64,000 nt of DNA from Burkholderia sp. (GCA_031253835.1 JAIRVP010000029.1:17538-81537); one strand, 5' to 3'; positions 49,720-57,769 are shown, counted from the stretch's first letter. The notes: generated from the sequence alone by a model not told the origin. Made by a program: numbers and translations.

Positions 49720-49998
49720 ATGAAGAAGACGTCCCTGGCTATCCTGGTAGCGATGTCGGCGCTGACTGGCGCAGCGTATGCGCAAGAGAGCACGCAGATC
49801 CAGACCATCACCGATCCGGCCAAGATCTCCGAGATCGAGCAGCGCGCACAAGCACTGCAGCAGCAGCAAGCGGCCGAAGCCGCTCAGCCGGCGATGCAGG
49901 AAGAGCATCACCACGGCAAGAAGGCTGCTCACCACAAGGCAGCAGCGAAGAAGGCCGGCAAGAAGGCGGCCAAGGCTGCAGACGCTGCCAGCCAGTAA
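49720..49998 (+). CDS. Small secreted Lys/Ala/His-rich protein
   Basis: 92 aa, perfect GGAGGT ribosome-binding site. Signal peptide MKKTSLAILVAMSALTGAAYAQ. The mature protein starts with a Gln/Glu/Ala-rich amphipathic helix (ISEIEQRAQALQQQQAAEAAQ), then EEHHHGKKAAHHKAAAKKAGKKAAKAA, a His/Lys/Ala tail like eukaryotic histone H1 or Burkholderia KA-rich proteins. The secreted nature sets it apart from nucleoid proteins. Possibly metal or anion binding in the periplasm (inference). Single-gene unit with its own terminator. Confidence 0.75.
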   Translation: MKKTSLAILVAMSALTGAAYAQESTQIQTITDPAKISEIEQRAQALQQQQAAEAAQPAMQEEHHHGKKAAHHKAAAKKAGKKAAKAADAASQ

Positions 49999-50020
49999 GT
50001 TCGGCGGCACCGCACAAGCG

Positions 50021-50056
50021 AAAAGCCGAATCCGGGCAACCGGGTTCGGCTTTTTT
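50021..50056 (+). terminator. Intrinsic terminator after the Lys/Ala/His-rich gene
   Basis: AAAAGCCGAATCCGG and CCGGGTTCGGCTTTTTT with a GCAA loop; one G-T wobble. Confidence 0.92.
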
Positions 50057-50134
50057 GGTTGCGGCGCCTGCGCGCTGTGCTAAAGTCGCGCACCGAAATT
50101 TTCCACCCGTGCGCACCCCGGTGCGGAGGACAGC

Positions 50135-50392
50135 ATGAGCAACATTCAACTCGACATCGAGTGGACCGAAGCCGCCACTCGCCAGATCAAGCAACTGATG
50201 CCCCGCGGCTCGGCCGACGCGTTCCTCGCGCTGCCGCCGATCGAATGCCTGCCGATGGAGGGCGACGTGCTGTTCCTCGGCCCGCAAGGCAAGCAGGCAC
50301 CGTTCATCGTGGCCGAGCGCCAGTATCACCATGACGGCGACGCCGACTGGACGATCATCCTGATCCTCGACGTCCCCAGCGCGTCGCACTGA
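50135..50392 (+). CDS. Hypothetical 85-aa protein
   Basis: GGAGGAC ribosome-binding site 6 nt before the ATG. MSNIQLDIEWTEAATRQIKQLMPRGSADAFLALPPIECLPMEGDVLFLGPQG... PFIVAERQYHHDGDADWTIILILDVP. No signal peptide or membrane segment; a small alpha/beta protein with one Cys. Good coding bias supports a real gene. Family not recognised. Confidence 0.75.
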   Translation: MSNIQLDIEWTEAATRQIKQLMPRGSADAFLALPPIECLPMEGDVLFLGPQGKQAPFIVAERQYHHDGDADWTIILILDVPSASH

Positions 50393-50433
50393 CGCGCCGC
50401 CGCGACCGGATGCGTCCGGTCGCCCCACCCGGC

Positions 50434-50724
50434 TCAGACGAGCTTCGACAGCACGCGGATTTCGGAACTTTCGATCCAGTCCGCAGCCGCTTCACGATAA
50501 GCGAGAATGTGCGCGGAACGCGCATGGGCGGCCAGCGCTGCGTCGCTCTCCCAACGCTCGACGAATACGAATCGCGGGGGCTCCTTCAGATCCCGGTGCA
50601 GGTCGTACTGCAACGCACCGGCTTCGTTGCGGGTCGGCTCGACAATCCCTTCGAGCGCGGTGCGCAGTTTTTCCTCGGCACCCGGCTTCGCCACGATCAG
50701 CGCCACGACGGCAATTTCCGCCAT
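50434..50724 (-). CDS. Antibiotic biosynthesis monooxygenase (ABM)-like / putative quinol monooxygenase
   Basis: 96 aa from ATG at 50724 (AAGGAG 6 nt upstream). AVVALIVAKPGAEEKLRTALEGIVEPTRNEAGALQYDLHRDLKEPPRFVFVERWESDAALAAHARSAHI is the YgiN/ABM dimeric alpha-beta barrel pattern, with the conserved E-AG-Y-LH and FVERW parts. Such proteins oxidise quinols without cofactor or act in small-molecule modification. It lies just downstream of the RNA terminator at 50814, and would need its own promoter. Confidence 0.88.
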   Translation of the reverse strand: MAEIAVVALIVAKPGAEEKLRTALEGIVEPTRNEAGALQYDLHRDLKEPPRFVFVERWESDAALAAHARSAHILAYREAAADWIESSEIRVLSKLV

Positions 50725-50813
50725 TCCCGACTCCTTCATCGATAAAAGTCCGAGAATACGCGAATCACGCGCCGGACATCGGTCACGCCGATCCGGCACG
50801 ACCCGACGGCCCC

Positions 50814-50847
50814 AAAAAAATAGCCCGCGCTTCAGAGAAGCGCGGGC
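50814..50847 (-). terminator. Intrinsic terminator of the sigma-54-dependent RNA
   Basis: Minus strand: GCCCGCGCTTC, TCT loop, GAAGCGCGGGC, then TA and seven T. Eleven perfect base pairs. Confidence 0.92.
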
Positions 50848-50910
50848 GAAACCGTCGCCCTACGAGGATAGGCGACGGGGCCATCGGGATCCGCACGCTG
50901 GCGCGGATCG

Positions 50911-50994
50911 TCATCGGTTGCACCGGCGCAAATCGCGCCGGCATTCGAAAACGCCGATACCGTTGATCCGGCGCTCGCTGCGCCCGCCCGGCAT
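50911..50994 (-). CDS. Possible 27-aa Arg-rich micro-ORF in the structured RNA
   Basis: ATG at 50994, TGA at 50911, with GGGAGG 10 nt upstream. The peptide begins MPGGRSERRINGIGVF and is Arg-rich with two Cys. It overlaps two hairpins, so translation and folding would compete. Coding status unproven. Confidence 0.3.
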   Translation of the reverse strand: MPGGRSERRINGIGVFECRRDLRRCNR

Positions 50995-51034
50995 CTGGCG
51001 TCATCCTCCCTGTTTCAACAATTCCAACATATAA

Positions 51035-51050
51035 AGCAGGTTGCATGCCA
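51035..51050 (-). promoter_or_regulatory. Sigma-54 (-24/-12) promoter of the structured RNA
   Basis: Minus strand TGGCATGCAACCTGCT: correct GG-GC spacing, two deviations from TGGCACG-N4-TTGCW. Upstream at 51067-51079 is AATCAATGGAATG, one mismatch from the IHF consensus, and the inverted-repeat site is centred near 51144, about 120 bp before the start. Confidence 0.75.
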
Positions 51051-51129
51051 GCCCCAACAGATCAACCATTCCATTGATTTAAAAGGATATTTTTTGACGT
51101 CGGCGACAATGTGACACGTGTTCTGCCGC

Positions 51130-51158
51130 CGTAACGCGCGGATGTTACGTAACGTCAC
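51130..51158 (-). promoter_or_regulatory. Inverted-repeat upstream activator site shared with 13847-13891
   Basis: Minus strand GTGACGTTACGT (51147-51158), perfect 10-bp palindrome GTTACGTAAC (51144-51153), and a further CGTTACG (51130-51136). The 12-bp block is identical to 13878-13889. It lies in the bamC-RNA gap, beyond the bamC terminator. Confidence 0.65.
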
Positions 51159-51208
51159 GAGGAGGGACCGAACCGCTCGCACTTGTGCACGCACGAGCGA
51201 GCGGCCAT

Positions 51209-51238
51209 GAAAAAAGCCCGCCGAATGGCGGGCTTTTC
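51209..51238 (-). terminator. Intrinsic terminator of bamC
   Basis: AAAAGCCCGCC, GAAT loop, GGCGGGCTTTT; on the minus strand it follows the bamC stop by 24 nt and ends in a T-run. Confidence 0.92.
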
Positions 51239-51261
51239 AGTGATGCCGGGAAGTGCCGCGA

Positions 51262-52470
51262 TCAGCGAAGCTGATTCACGAGCAGCCCCATGATCTGGCG
51301 TGCCGGCGACGACGTGTCGATCGCACCCGCATCGTCGACGATCGCGACGCGCGTCTGGTCGGCCGTGAGCGCCTTCACGTTGACGCGGTACTGCTTCGCC
51401 TGCTTTTCCTTCTTGCCGTGGAACAGCTGGCTCCAGAAACCCTGCTCGGCCGAGGTCAGATCCTTCGGATCGACGTAGCGCACGAAATACAGCCCCTTCG
51501 TGCGATCGCGATCGTCGACCGTGAAGTTCGCGCGATCGAGCGCGAGGCCAACGTGCAGCCACGACCGGTCGTACGGCTCGCCGAGCGTGACTTCGGACGG
51601 CACGGCCGCGTCGGCCGCGTCGTTGGCCTGTGCCGACGTGCGCGAGACGTTCTGCGCGGCGATCGCCGCGGCAGCCTTCGACGATGCGTCGGCGTCGGCC
51701 TTCTTCTCCTTCGGTACCGTGTTGTCCTTGATGTTCGCGATCGGCGGTTCGCCGTTCTTCGCACGCTGCGCATTCTGCGCGAGCACGGCCATCAGCCGCT
51801 TCAGGTATTCGGTCTCGAGCGCCGGATCGTTCGGCTTCGGTTCCCACTTGCTCGAATCGTTGTTCGCGCCCGTGATCGCCTCGCGCATGCCCTTCTGGCT
51901 GATGAACACGTAGGTGCCGCCGTTCGGCGCCGAATCGAGGCGCGTGCGGTACTTGTTGCGCTCGGCCGTCACGTACGAGTTGCCCATCGCCTTCGAGATC
52001 ACGCTGCGGATCAGGCCGTCGTTGATCTGCGGATGGGTTTCGTTCCAGTCGGTTTCCATCACGCCCTTGTCGCGCTGGTCGACCACGAGCAGGAAGCCCT
52101 GCTCCTGCCAGAACCGGCGGACCTGCGGCCAGATGTCGGCCGGCTGCTTGCCGTCGATCACGAGCCAGCTCTCGGTGCCGTCGCGCTGGATATGCATGCC
52201 GGCCACGGGCGGCGCGACGGTGTCCAGCGCAGGCGCGGCCTGCTGGACCTGCTGAAGCGCAGACAGGGAAGTCGCGCCGCCCTGCGGCGGCAGCGAACGC
52301 TGATCGGCCGTCTCGTCGAGCATGTTGGGCGGCACTGCGAGCGACGCTTCCTTCGATTTCGAATCGCTCTTGTAGTCCACTTTCGTGGGCGACGACGTAC
52401 CGCAACCGGCGACGAGCGCGCCGGTGGCGAGCACTGCAGCGAACCGCATGGTAAGACGAAGATCAGTCAT
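51262..52470 (-). CDS. bamC: BamC outer-membrane assembly lipoprotein
   Basis: 402 aa from ATG at 52470 (MTDLRLTMRF, AGAGGA upstream). Lipobox LVAGC. N-terminal unstructured region (DYKSDSKSKEASLAVPPNMLDET binds BamD in E. coli), then two helix-grip domains (SWLVIDGKQPADIWPQVRRFWQEQGFLLVVDQRDKGVMETDW, and SWLHVGLALDRANFTVDDRDRTKGLYFVRYVDP), joined by an Ala/Lys/Asp-rich linker. Part of the BAM complex for beta-barrel insertion. No dapA neighbour in this window, unlike E. coli. Confidence 0.92.
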   Translation of the reverse strand: MTDLRLTMRFAAVLATGALVAGCGTSSPTKVDYKSDSKSKEASLAVPPNMLDETADQRSLPPQGGATSLSALQQVQQAAPALDTVAPPVAGMHIQRDGTESWLVIDGKQPADIWPQVRRFWQEQGFLLVVDQRDKGVMETDWNETHPQINDGLIRSVISKAMGNSYVTAERNKYRTRLDSAPNGGTYVFISQKGMREAITGANNDSSKWEPKPNDPALETEYLKRLMAVLAQNAQRAKNGEPPIANIKDNTVPKEKKADADASSKAAAAIAAQNVSRTSAQANDAADAAVPSEVTLGEPYDRSWLHVGLALDRANFTVDDRDRTKGLYFVRYVDPKDLTSAEQGFWSQLFHGKKEKQAKQYRVNVKALTADQTRVAIVDDAGAIDTSSPARQIMGLLVNQLR

Positions 52471-52570
52471 GTTCGGGGAATCCTCTTCCGCTAAATCACG
52501 GCGCTTTCCGTGGATCAACCTTGCATTTTACCGGGGCCGCGCCGCGATGTGCAAAAAAGCGACCGGCAAG

Positions 52571-52604
52571 AAAAAACCCGCGTCAGCCTGAGCCGACGCG
52601 GGTT
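52571..52604 (-). terminator. Intrinsic terminator after tRNA-Pro
   Basis: Minus strand AACCCGCGTC paired with GACGCGGGTT around a 10-nt loop, followed by a T-run. Confidence 0.85.
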
Positions 52605-52611
52605 CCTTGTC

Positions 52612-52688
<77 letters not shown>

Positions 52689-52841
52689 AAAGAAAAAAAT
52701 TATAACAGACAGTTTTCCGATTTAGAACGGGTCGCATGCATTTTGTGGATGTTCTTGTGAAATTTTTTGGCGCGACCGCACGGATGCGCGTGCGCATGGC
52801 GGCCTGCGCCGCGCGCCGACCTCGAGGTCGTTACATCGCAT

Positions 52842-53555
52842 TCACCGCTTGCGCGCGACACAGATGACCGTCAATCCCGCGACGCGATTGAAGCGGAACA
52901 TCGGCAACTCGATACGGCAGATCGTCTTGAGCAGGCCGTTGACGAGCGGATGGTGGCGACGCAGTTGCGATGCCGGCTCGCGCGGCTGCCGACGCGCGCG
53001 CTCGCCGAGCCGCAACGCGGCCGCCAGCGGAAACGTGAGCCCGAAGTAATAGGCGCCGTGCTCGACGTCGAGCCCCGCGCGCCGCACCACATCCTCGAGG
53101 CTGCCGAGCGTATACCGGCGCTTGTGCTCGAGAAAATCGTCATGGCCGCTCCAGAGAAACTGGAACGCGGGCACCGTGATCAGGAACCGGCTGCCCGAAG
53201 GCGCGCCCTTCACGTATTGCGTCAGCAGACCGACGTCGTCGTCGACATGCTCGAGCACGTCCATCAGCAACACGAGATCGGCATCGAACCGTTCGACGGA
53301 CCGTCGAAAGTGAATGGGCTTGCCGGCCGTCTCCTCGTCGGTATCGTCGGCGTAGCTCGTGTCGACGCACCACGCTTCCGATGCCTGCGTGCGTTCCAGC
53401 AGGTGCTTCGAGAAAAAACCGGAGCCCGCCCCGACGTCGAGGATCCGGTTCGCGCCCGCGGCGCCCAGGAACCGCCGGATCGCGCTCGCCTTCGACGCGT
53501 AGTACCAGTGATCGCCTACCGCCGCCCCCAGTACGTCGACTTCCTTCAGGTCCAT
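52842..53555 (-). CDS. Class I SAM-dependent methyltransferase
   Basis: 237 aa. Motif I ILDVGAGSGFFSKHLLE (about 38-54) binds S-adenosylmethionine; ADLVLLMDVLEHVDDDVGLL is the post-motif pattern of the Methyltransf_11/23 group; SRFLITVPAFQFLWSGHDDFLEHKRRYTL resembles ubiquinone- or polysaccharide-associated methyltransferases. A hydrophobic-basic C-terminus may touch the membrane. Substrate unknown. Stand-alone gene next to tRNA-Pro. Confidence 0.88.
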   Translation of the reverse strand: MDLKEVDVLGAAVGDHWYYASKASAIRRFLGAAGANRILDVGAGSGFFSKHLLERTQASEAWCVDTSYADDTDEETAGKPIHFRRSVERFDADLVLLMDVLEHVDDDVGLLTQYVKGAPSGSRFLITVPAFQFLWSGHDDFLEHKRRYTLGSLEDVVRRAGLDVEHGAYYFGLTFPLAAALRLGERARRQPREPASQLRRHHPLVNGLLKTICRIELPMFRFNRVAGLTVICVARKR

Positions 53556-53882
53556 GGCGCTTCCCCGTGATGGCTACCGTGTTGTGATCGAACCAGCCAC
53601 TGGTGCCGATCTTACCTCGCGGTCAACACGGATCGTATCCGTTGATGCACGGCCCGCGCCGGCCACCCGCATGCGTCCCTCATCAAAAAGGACGATGGCC
53701 GATGCGCCGCAAATCGCTACCGTGCGGTTAGCCGGCGCGAGATCGACGCACCCGGCGAACCGTCCGACTGCATGCCGATCGATCCGGCCCGCCCGGCTTT
53801 GCCGCGTTGCGCGAGACAGGCGGCAGCTTCGGTCGCCCCGCGGTCGCGACGTCCTGTAACCGTCTTCGACAAAGGGCATTGA
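53556..53882. other. Intergenic region methyltransferase-phosphatase
   Basis: 327 bp between divergent genes. It should hold two promoters, but no strong consensus pair was recognised, and no other feature was seen. Confidence 0.5.
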
Positions 53883-54761
53883 ATGCATCAGAAAAACGAA
53901 ATCTCCCGTCGACATTTTCTCCGGCTGAGCGCCGGCACGATAGGCATGGCGCTGGGGAGCGCGTCGCTGCTGTCGGCATGCGGCGGCGACTCGATCTCGG
54001 TCGCACCGGTCACGACACCGCGGCTGGCGTCGGCATCGAACTTCCGCGATACAGCCGGGCCGGACGGCACCGGCTATGCAACGACCGGCGGCGCGAAGAT
54101 GAAGAAAGGCGTGATCTACCGGTCGTCCGCGCTCGCGCTGTCCACTGCCGATGTCGCCACCGTCGGCACGCTCGGCATCAAGCAGATCTGCGACCTGCGT
54201 ACGCCCGCCGAGATCAAGACGCAACCGGACGTGACGCTCGCCGGCGCCGCCTGGCAAAACCTCAACGTGCTCGGCGCCGCCAGCCTCGATCCGCTCCCGA
54301 CCAGCGGCGCAACCGCGACCGCTTTCATGCTGGGCATGTATCGCGCGTTCGTGACGTCGGACACCGCGCATGCGAGCTATCACGCATTGTTCTCCGGCTT
54401 CGCCGGCACGGGCGAAAACCTGGTGTTCCACTGTACGGCCGGCAAGGATCGCACCGGCTGGGCAACGGCCATCCTGCACACGATCGTCGGCGTCCCGCAG
54501 CAGACAATCGTCGACGACTACCTGCTGACCAACGTCTACAGCGCAGCCGAAATCGCCGCCTCCGTCGCCCAGGCCCAAAAGGCCGGCGGGCAGAATGCAG
54601 CGGACATGATGACCGCCCTGCAAGGCGCACATGCCGATTATCTGCAGGCGGCATTCGACCAGGTTGCGGCTTCGTACGGCTCGATGGCGTCGTACATCGA
54701 GAACGGCCTGCAACTCGACCAGGCCACTCAGAACGCGATCCGGCAGCATCTGCTGGTCTGA
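53883..54761 (+). CDS. Secreted Tat-type tyrosine-protein phosphatase (lipoprotein)
   Basis: 292 aa. N-terminus has a twin-arginine motif SRRHFLRLSAG and a lipobox LSAC at about residue 34, so Tat export and lipidation are likely. The catalytic domain has NFRDTAGPDGTGYATTGGAKMKKGVIYRSSAL, ICDLRTPAEI, and the Cys phosphate loop HCTAGKDRTGWATAILH (HC-x5-R with the KDR variant). This pattern matches the MptpB/LipA-like atypical phosphatases that can act on phosphotyrosine and phosphoinositides. Role in host interaction is inference from family only. Confidence 0.9.
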   Translation: MHQKNEISRRHFLRLSAGTIGMALGSASLLSACGGDSISVAPVTTPRLASASNFRDTAGPDGTGYATTGGAKMKKGVIYRSSALALSTADVATVGTLGIKQICDLRTPAEIKTQPDVTLAGAAWQNLNVLGAASLDPLPTSGATATAFMLGMYRAFVTSDTAHASYHALFSGFAGTGENLVFHCTAGKDRTGWATAILHTIVGVPQQTIVDDYLLTNVYSAAEIAASVAQAQKAGGQNAADMMTALQGAHADYLQAAFDQVAASYGSMASYIENGLQLDQATQNAIRQHLLV

Positions 54762-55055
54762 CCGGCCGGCGCATCACCGATCCGGGCAAACCCGCGCCGG
54801 CCAAGGCGCGCGACGGATTTGCCCGGTCGCTGCAAAAGGTGCCGGCCGACGCCCGGCAAAAACCAAACGACCGTTTGATCCGGCCACCCGACCACCGCGA
54901 ATCCATTGTCCCGCAGCCCGCCGGCGCACCGCGCCCGGGCACCCGTTGTTTGGTAACGCCGCTCTAGCGCGCTATGACACACTGCACGGCATCGACGCTC
55001 GCGCCGTGCAGTGGCGCGCGCCGCCGTCGATCACGACAAGACATGGAGACAGACG
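54762..55055. other. Intergenic region before the large lipoprotein gene
   Basis: 294 bp, GC-rich, no hairpin-plus-T terminator for the phosphatase gene was identified. Nothing else seen. Confidence 0.5.
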
Positions 55056-57272
55056 ATGCGGAATGCGGTCCGGCGCGGCCATCGCTCGCCTTTGGCAATT
55101 TTCGACTGGATGTCCGGCGTGCGACGCACGGCCGCCCCGGTGTCGCACACCGCGTCCCGCGTATTCGGCTGCGGCGCGCTTGCGCTTGCGCTCGCGCTCC
55201 TCTGCGCCGGCTGCGCGGAATCGGCCGCGCAGCGCGACGGCAATACGCCGGTCGCGTCGACGAAGATCGAACGCACCAAGGCCGAACGCCTTGCCCGCGA
55301 GCAGCAGATCGCCCGCACCGTGCCGTCGGTCGCGTCGCTCAGCCTCACGCAACCGCGCCCGTTCACGCTGCGCGACTCGGGCCAGAACGGCGCGATGACG
55401 TTCCTGCGCGACGTCGATTTCCGCATCGTCAACAACCTTGGTTTCTTCATCCATCAACTGTCGGCCACGCTCGTGCCGACGCAGGCCGGCGCGCCGATCG
55501 TGTTCGACGATCCGACGAGCTTCCAGATCGACGTGCACGAAGGCACGGTCACGCTCGACAATGCGAAGCTGACCGCCCTCTTCAACACCTACATCTTCGG
55601 CTATCGCAACGCACCGCTGCGCAAGCTGGCCGTATCGGCCGGCGACGGCGTGATCCACCTGCAAGGCGAGATGCAGCGCGACGGCTGGGTGCCGTTCTCG
55701 CTGACCGGCACGCTCTCGACCCGCGACGGCAGCCAGCTCGTGTTCCACCCGACCGGCGTGCGCGTGTCGGGCATCAACGCGCAGCCGGTGATGCGTGCGG
55801 CCAACGTGAAGATGGCCGACCTGCTGAAGGTCCAGACGCCGATCGCGCAGCTCGCCGGCGACGATCTCGTGATGGCGGTCGACAAGCTGATGCCGCCGCC
55901 GCGCCTGAAGCTCACGATCACCGCGCTGCGCGTGACGCCGGCCGGCCTCGACCTGAAGCTCGACGACGGCACGCATGCCGGCTTCGCGATGCCCGCGAAC
56001 GCGCCGCAGCAGGCGATGGTCATCCGCGGCGGCGACGTGAAGTTCATGCGTTCGATGCCGATGAACGCGGACATCCTGATCGGTCCGGTCGATCCGTCGA
56101 AGCGCGACCAGACGTTCGTGTTCGACCTGTACCACTATCGCGACCAGGTGTCGGCCGGCTACTTCAACTTCGACGAAAACGGTGCGATGGCGATCCGGAT
56201 GCCGTCGTACACGGGCCCGGCCAGCGGCGCACTGCTCGGCAACGCGATCGCGCGCCTGAACGACAGCTTCCTCTCGGCGCAGCAGACTGCGCTGCGCGAC
56301 GTGCGCCAGCACTGGGAAGCCTTTGCGCTCGCAGCGGACGCGGTGCATCCCGGCATGCAGAAGGTCGCGATGCGGCGCACGTCGACCACGCCGTTCAACG
56401 AACGGCACGTGTCGAACCGCAACCCGACGATCCATCTGCGCAACGTCGATTTCAACCTGTCCGGCGACATCGGCTTCCATGTCGAGGATCTCGACGTCGA
56501 GCTCGTGTCGAAGCGGCCCGGCGAACCCGTCGATCTCGACGATCCGAACCAGTACGACATCCGCATTCTCGGCGGCACGGTCGTCGAGTCGTGGAAGGCG
56601 ATGTCGGCGCTGTTCAACAACTACCTGCTCGACTACTCGCCGCGTTCTCTGAACGACCTGCAGTTGAGCGCGGACGGCCAGGACCTTCGCGTCCAGGGCG
56701 GCATCAAGCTGTGGAATCACGTGCCGGGCGTCTGGCTGCCGACCGACATGAAGGGTTCGCTGACGGTGCTCGACGACCGGCATCTCGCGTTCAAGCCGGC
56801 GCAGGTGTCGGTGCTCGGCATTCCGCAGGCGAAGCTCCTGCGCTCGCTAGGCATCGAACTCGCATCGCTGACGCCGCTGCAGCGGCGCGGCGCGGAGTTG
56901 CGCGGCGACACGCTCGTGCTCGACCAGTACACCGTGTTCCCGCCGCCGATGCTGAACGGCAAGCTCGGGCAGGCCACGGTCGAGCGCGACGGGCTGCGCC
57001 TCACGTTCCGGCGCGCGGCCGGCGCACCCGCCCCGAAGCGGCCGCAGATCGACGCACCGAGCTACATGTGGATGGAAGGCGGCGACATGAAGATGTTCAA
57101 CGTGCTCGAGCTGAACGTGCGCGCGCTGATCCGCAATTCGGCCGAGGCCGGCCCGATGCGTTTCGACCTGTACGGCTACCGCAGCCAGGTTGCGCAGGGC
57201 TCGGTGCGGATGCTGCCGGACGGCACGCTGGTCGTCGACATGGGCCGGAAGAATCCGCTCGCGTCGCGCTGA
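55056..57272 (+). CDS. Large lipoprotein with an internal tandem duplication
   Basis: 738 aa from ATG at 55056 (GGAG 8 nt upstream). Signal with lipobox LCAGC (Cys 53). A Lys/Arg/Glu linker then leads to two homologous halves: copy 1 from about residue 116 (FLRDVDFRIVNNLGFFIHQLSATLV ... FDDPTSF) and copy 2 from about 458 (HLRNVDFNLSGDIGFHVEDLDVELV ... LDDPNQY). Each half closes with the same motif: RGGDVKFMRSMPMNADILI...FDLYHYRDQV against EGGDMKMFNVLELNVRALI...FDLYGYRSQV. Mostly beta structure expected. No catalytic motif; an envelope lipid- or glycan-binding role is speculation. Confidence 0.85.
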   Translation: MRNAVRRGHRSPLAIFDWMSGVRRTAAPVSHTASRVFGCGALALALALLCAGCAESAAQRDGNTPVASTKIERTKAERLAREQQIARTVPSVASLSLTQPRPFTLRDSGQNGAMTFLRDVDFRIVNNLGFFIHQLSATLVPTQAGAPIVFDDPTSFQIDVHEGTVTLDNAKLTALFNTYIFGYRNAPLRKLAVSAGDGVIHLQGEMQRDGWVPFSLTGTLSTRDGSQLVFHPTGVRVSGINAQPVMRAANVKMADLLKVQTPIAQLAGDDLVMAVDKLMPPPRLKLTITALRVTPAGLDLKLDDGTHAGFAMPANAPQQAMVIRGGDVKFMRSMPMNADILIGPVDPSKRDQTFVFDLYHYRDQVSAGYFNFDENGAMAIRMPSYTGPASGALLGNAIARLNDSFLSAQQTALRDVRQHWEAFALAADAVHPGMQKVAMRRTSTTPFNERHVSNRNPTIHLRNVDFNLSGDIGFHVEDLDVELVSKRPGEPVDLDDPNQYDIRILGGTVVESWKAMSALFNNYLLDYSPRSLNDLQLSADGQDLRVQGGIKLWNHVPGVWLPTDMKGSLTVLDDRHLAFKPAQVSVLGIPQAKLLRSLGIELASLTPLQRRGAELRGDTLVLDQYTVFPPPMLNGKLGQATVERDGLRLTFRRAAGAPAPKRPQIDAPSYMWMEGGDMKMFNVLELNVRALIRNSAEAGPMRFDLYGYRSQVAQGSVRMLPDGTLVVDMGRKNPLASR

Positions 57273-57293
57273 TGCGCGTGTGCGACGCCCATG

Positions 57294-57329
57294 AAAAAAG
57301 CCCGGTGGCGCGTCGCCAACCGGGCTTTT
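57294..57329. terminator. Bidirectional intrinsic terminator between lipoprotein and merR-like gene
   Basis: AAAAAAGCCCGGT ... ACCGGGCTTTT with an inner TGGCG/CGCCA stem. It lies between convergent genes. Confidence 0.88.
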
Positions 57330-57355
57330 CCCTTGATCTCGTTCGCGCGTCGCGC

Positions 57356-57769
57356 TCAGTCGTGCTTCAGTCCGTCGATCACGTCGAGCAGCGCCTGCCG
57401 CAGCGCGTTGACGTCGACCGTTGCGCCCGGCTTGCCCGGCACGCGCGCATCGGCGGCCTGCAGTTCGGGGTCGACCGGTTCCGGCGCGGCGCGCTCGCTA
57501 CCCGGCGAATCGAGCCGGTTGCGCGCACCGTTGATCGTGAATCCCTGCTCGTACAGCAACTCGCGAATCCGCCGGATCAGCAGCACTTCGTGATGCTGGT
57601 AGTACCGACGATTGCCGCGCCGCTTCACCGGCCGCAACTGCGTGAATTCCTGTTCCCAATAACGCAGCACATGCGGCTTGACCCCGCACAGTTCGCTGAC
57701 TTCACCGATCGTGAAGTAGCGCTTCGCGGGAATCGGAGGCAAGACGACTTTCTCAACCGTAGTGGTCAT
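57356..57769 (-). CDS. MerR-like transcriptional regulator next to ihfA
   Basis: 137 aa. MerR-type HTH: KRYFTIGEVSELCGVKPHVLRYWEQEFTQLRPVKRRGNRRYYQHHEVLLIRRIRELLYEQGFTINGARNRL. No metal-binding cysteines of the classic sensors (only one Cys). This small MerR is conserved downstream of ihfA in many proteobacteria; its ligand is unknown. About 60 bp after ihfA. Confidence 0.9.
   Translation of the reverse strand: MTTTVEKVVLPPIPAKRYFTIGEVSELCGVKPHVLRYWEQEFTQLRPVKRRGNRRYYQHHEVLLIRRIRELLYEQGFTINGARNRLDSPGSERAAPEPVDPELQAADARVPGKPGATVDVNALRQALLDVIDGLKHD

Larger units (their letters stand above)
50812..51024 (-). ncRNA. Predicted sigma-54-dependent structured RNA (about 210 nt)
   Basis: Bounded by a sigma-54 promoter (51035-51050) and an intrinsic terminator (50814-50847), on the minus strand. 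Four perfect stems are visible in the DNA: 7 bp at 50923-50941, 7 bp at 50888-50909, 8 bp at 50852-50878 with an unpaired loop containing TCCTC (an anti-Shine-Dalgarno-like motif), and the 11-bp terminator stem. A ribosome-binding-like AGGGAGG lies near the 5' end, with a 27-codon ORF 10 nt later (50911-50994), so it could be a dual-function RNA. No family recognised. Confidence 0.6.

Noticed and set aside
50783..51004. 73-codon open frame on the minus strand through the structured RNA
   Set aside because: Its start sits directly on the ribosome-binding sequence and the frame runs across the intrinsic terminator, so it would not be fully transcribed.
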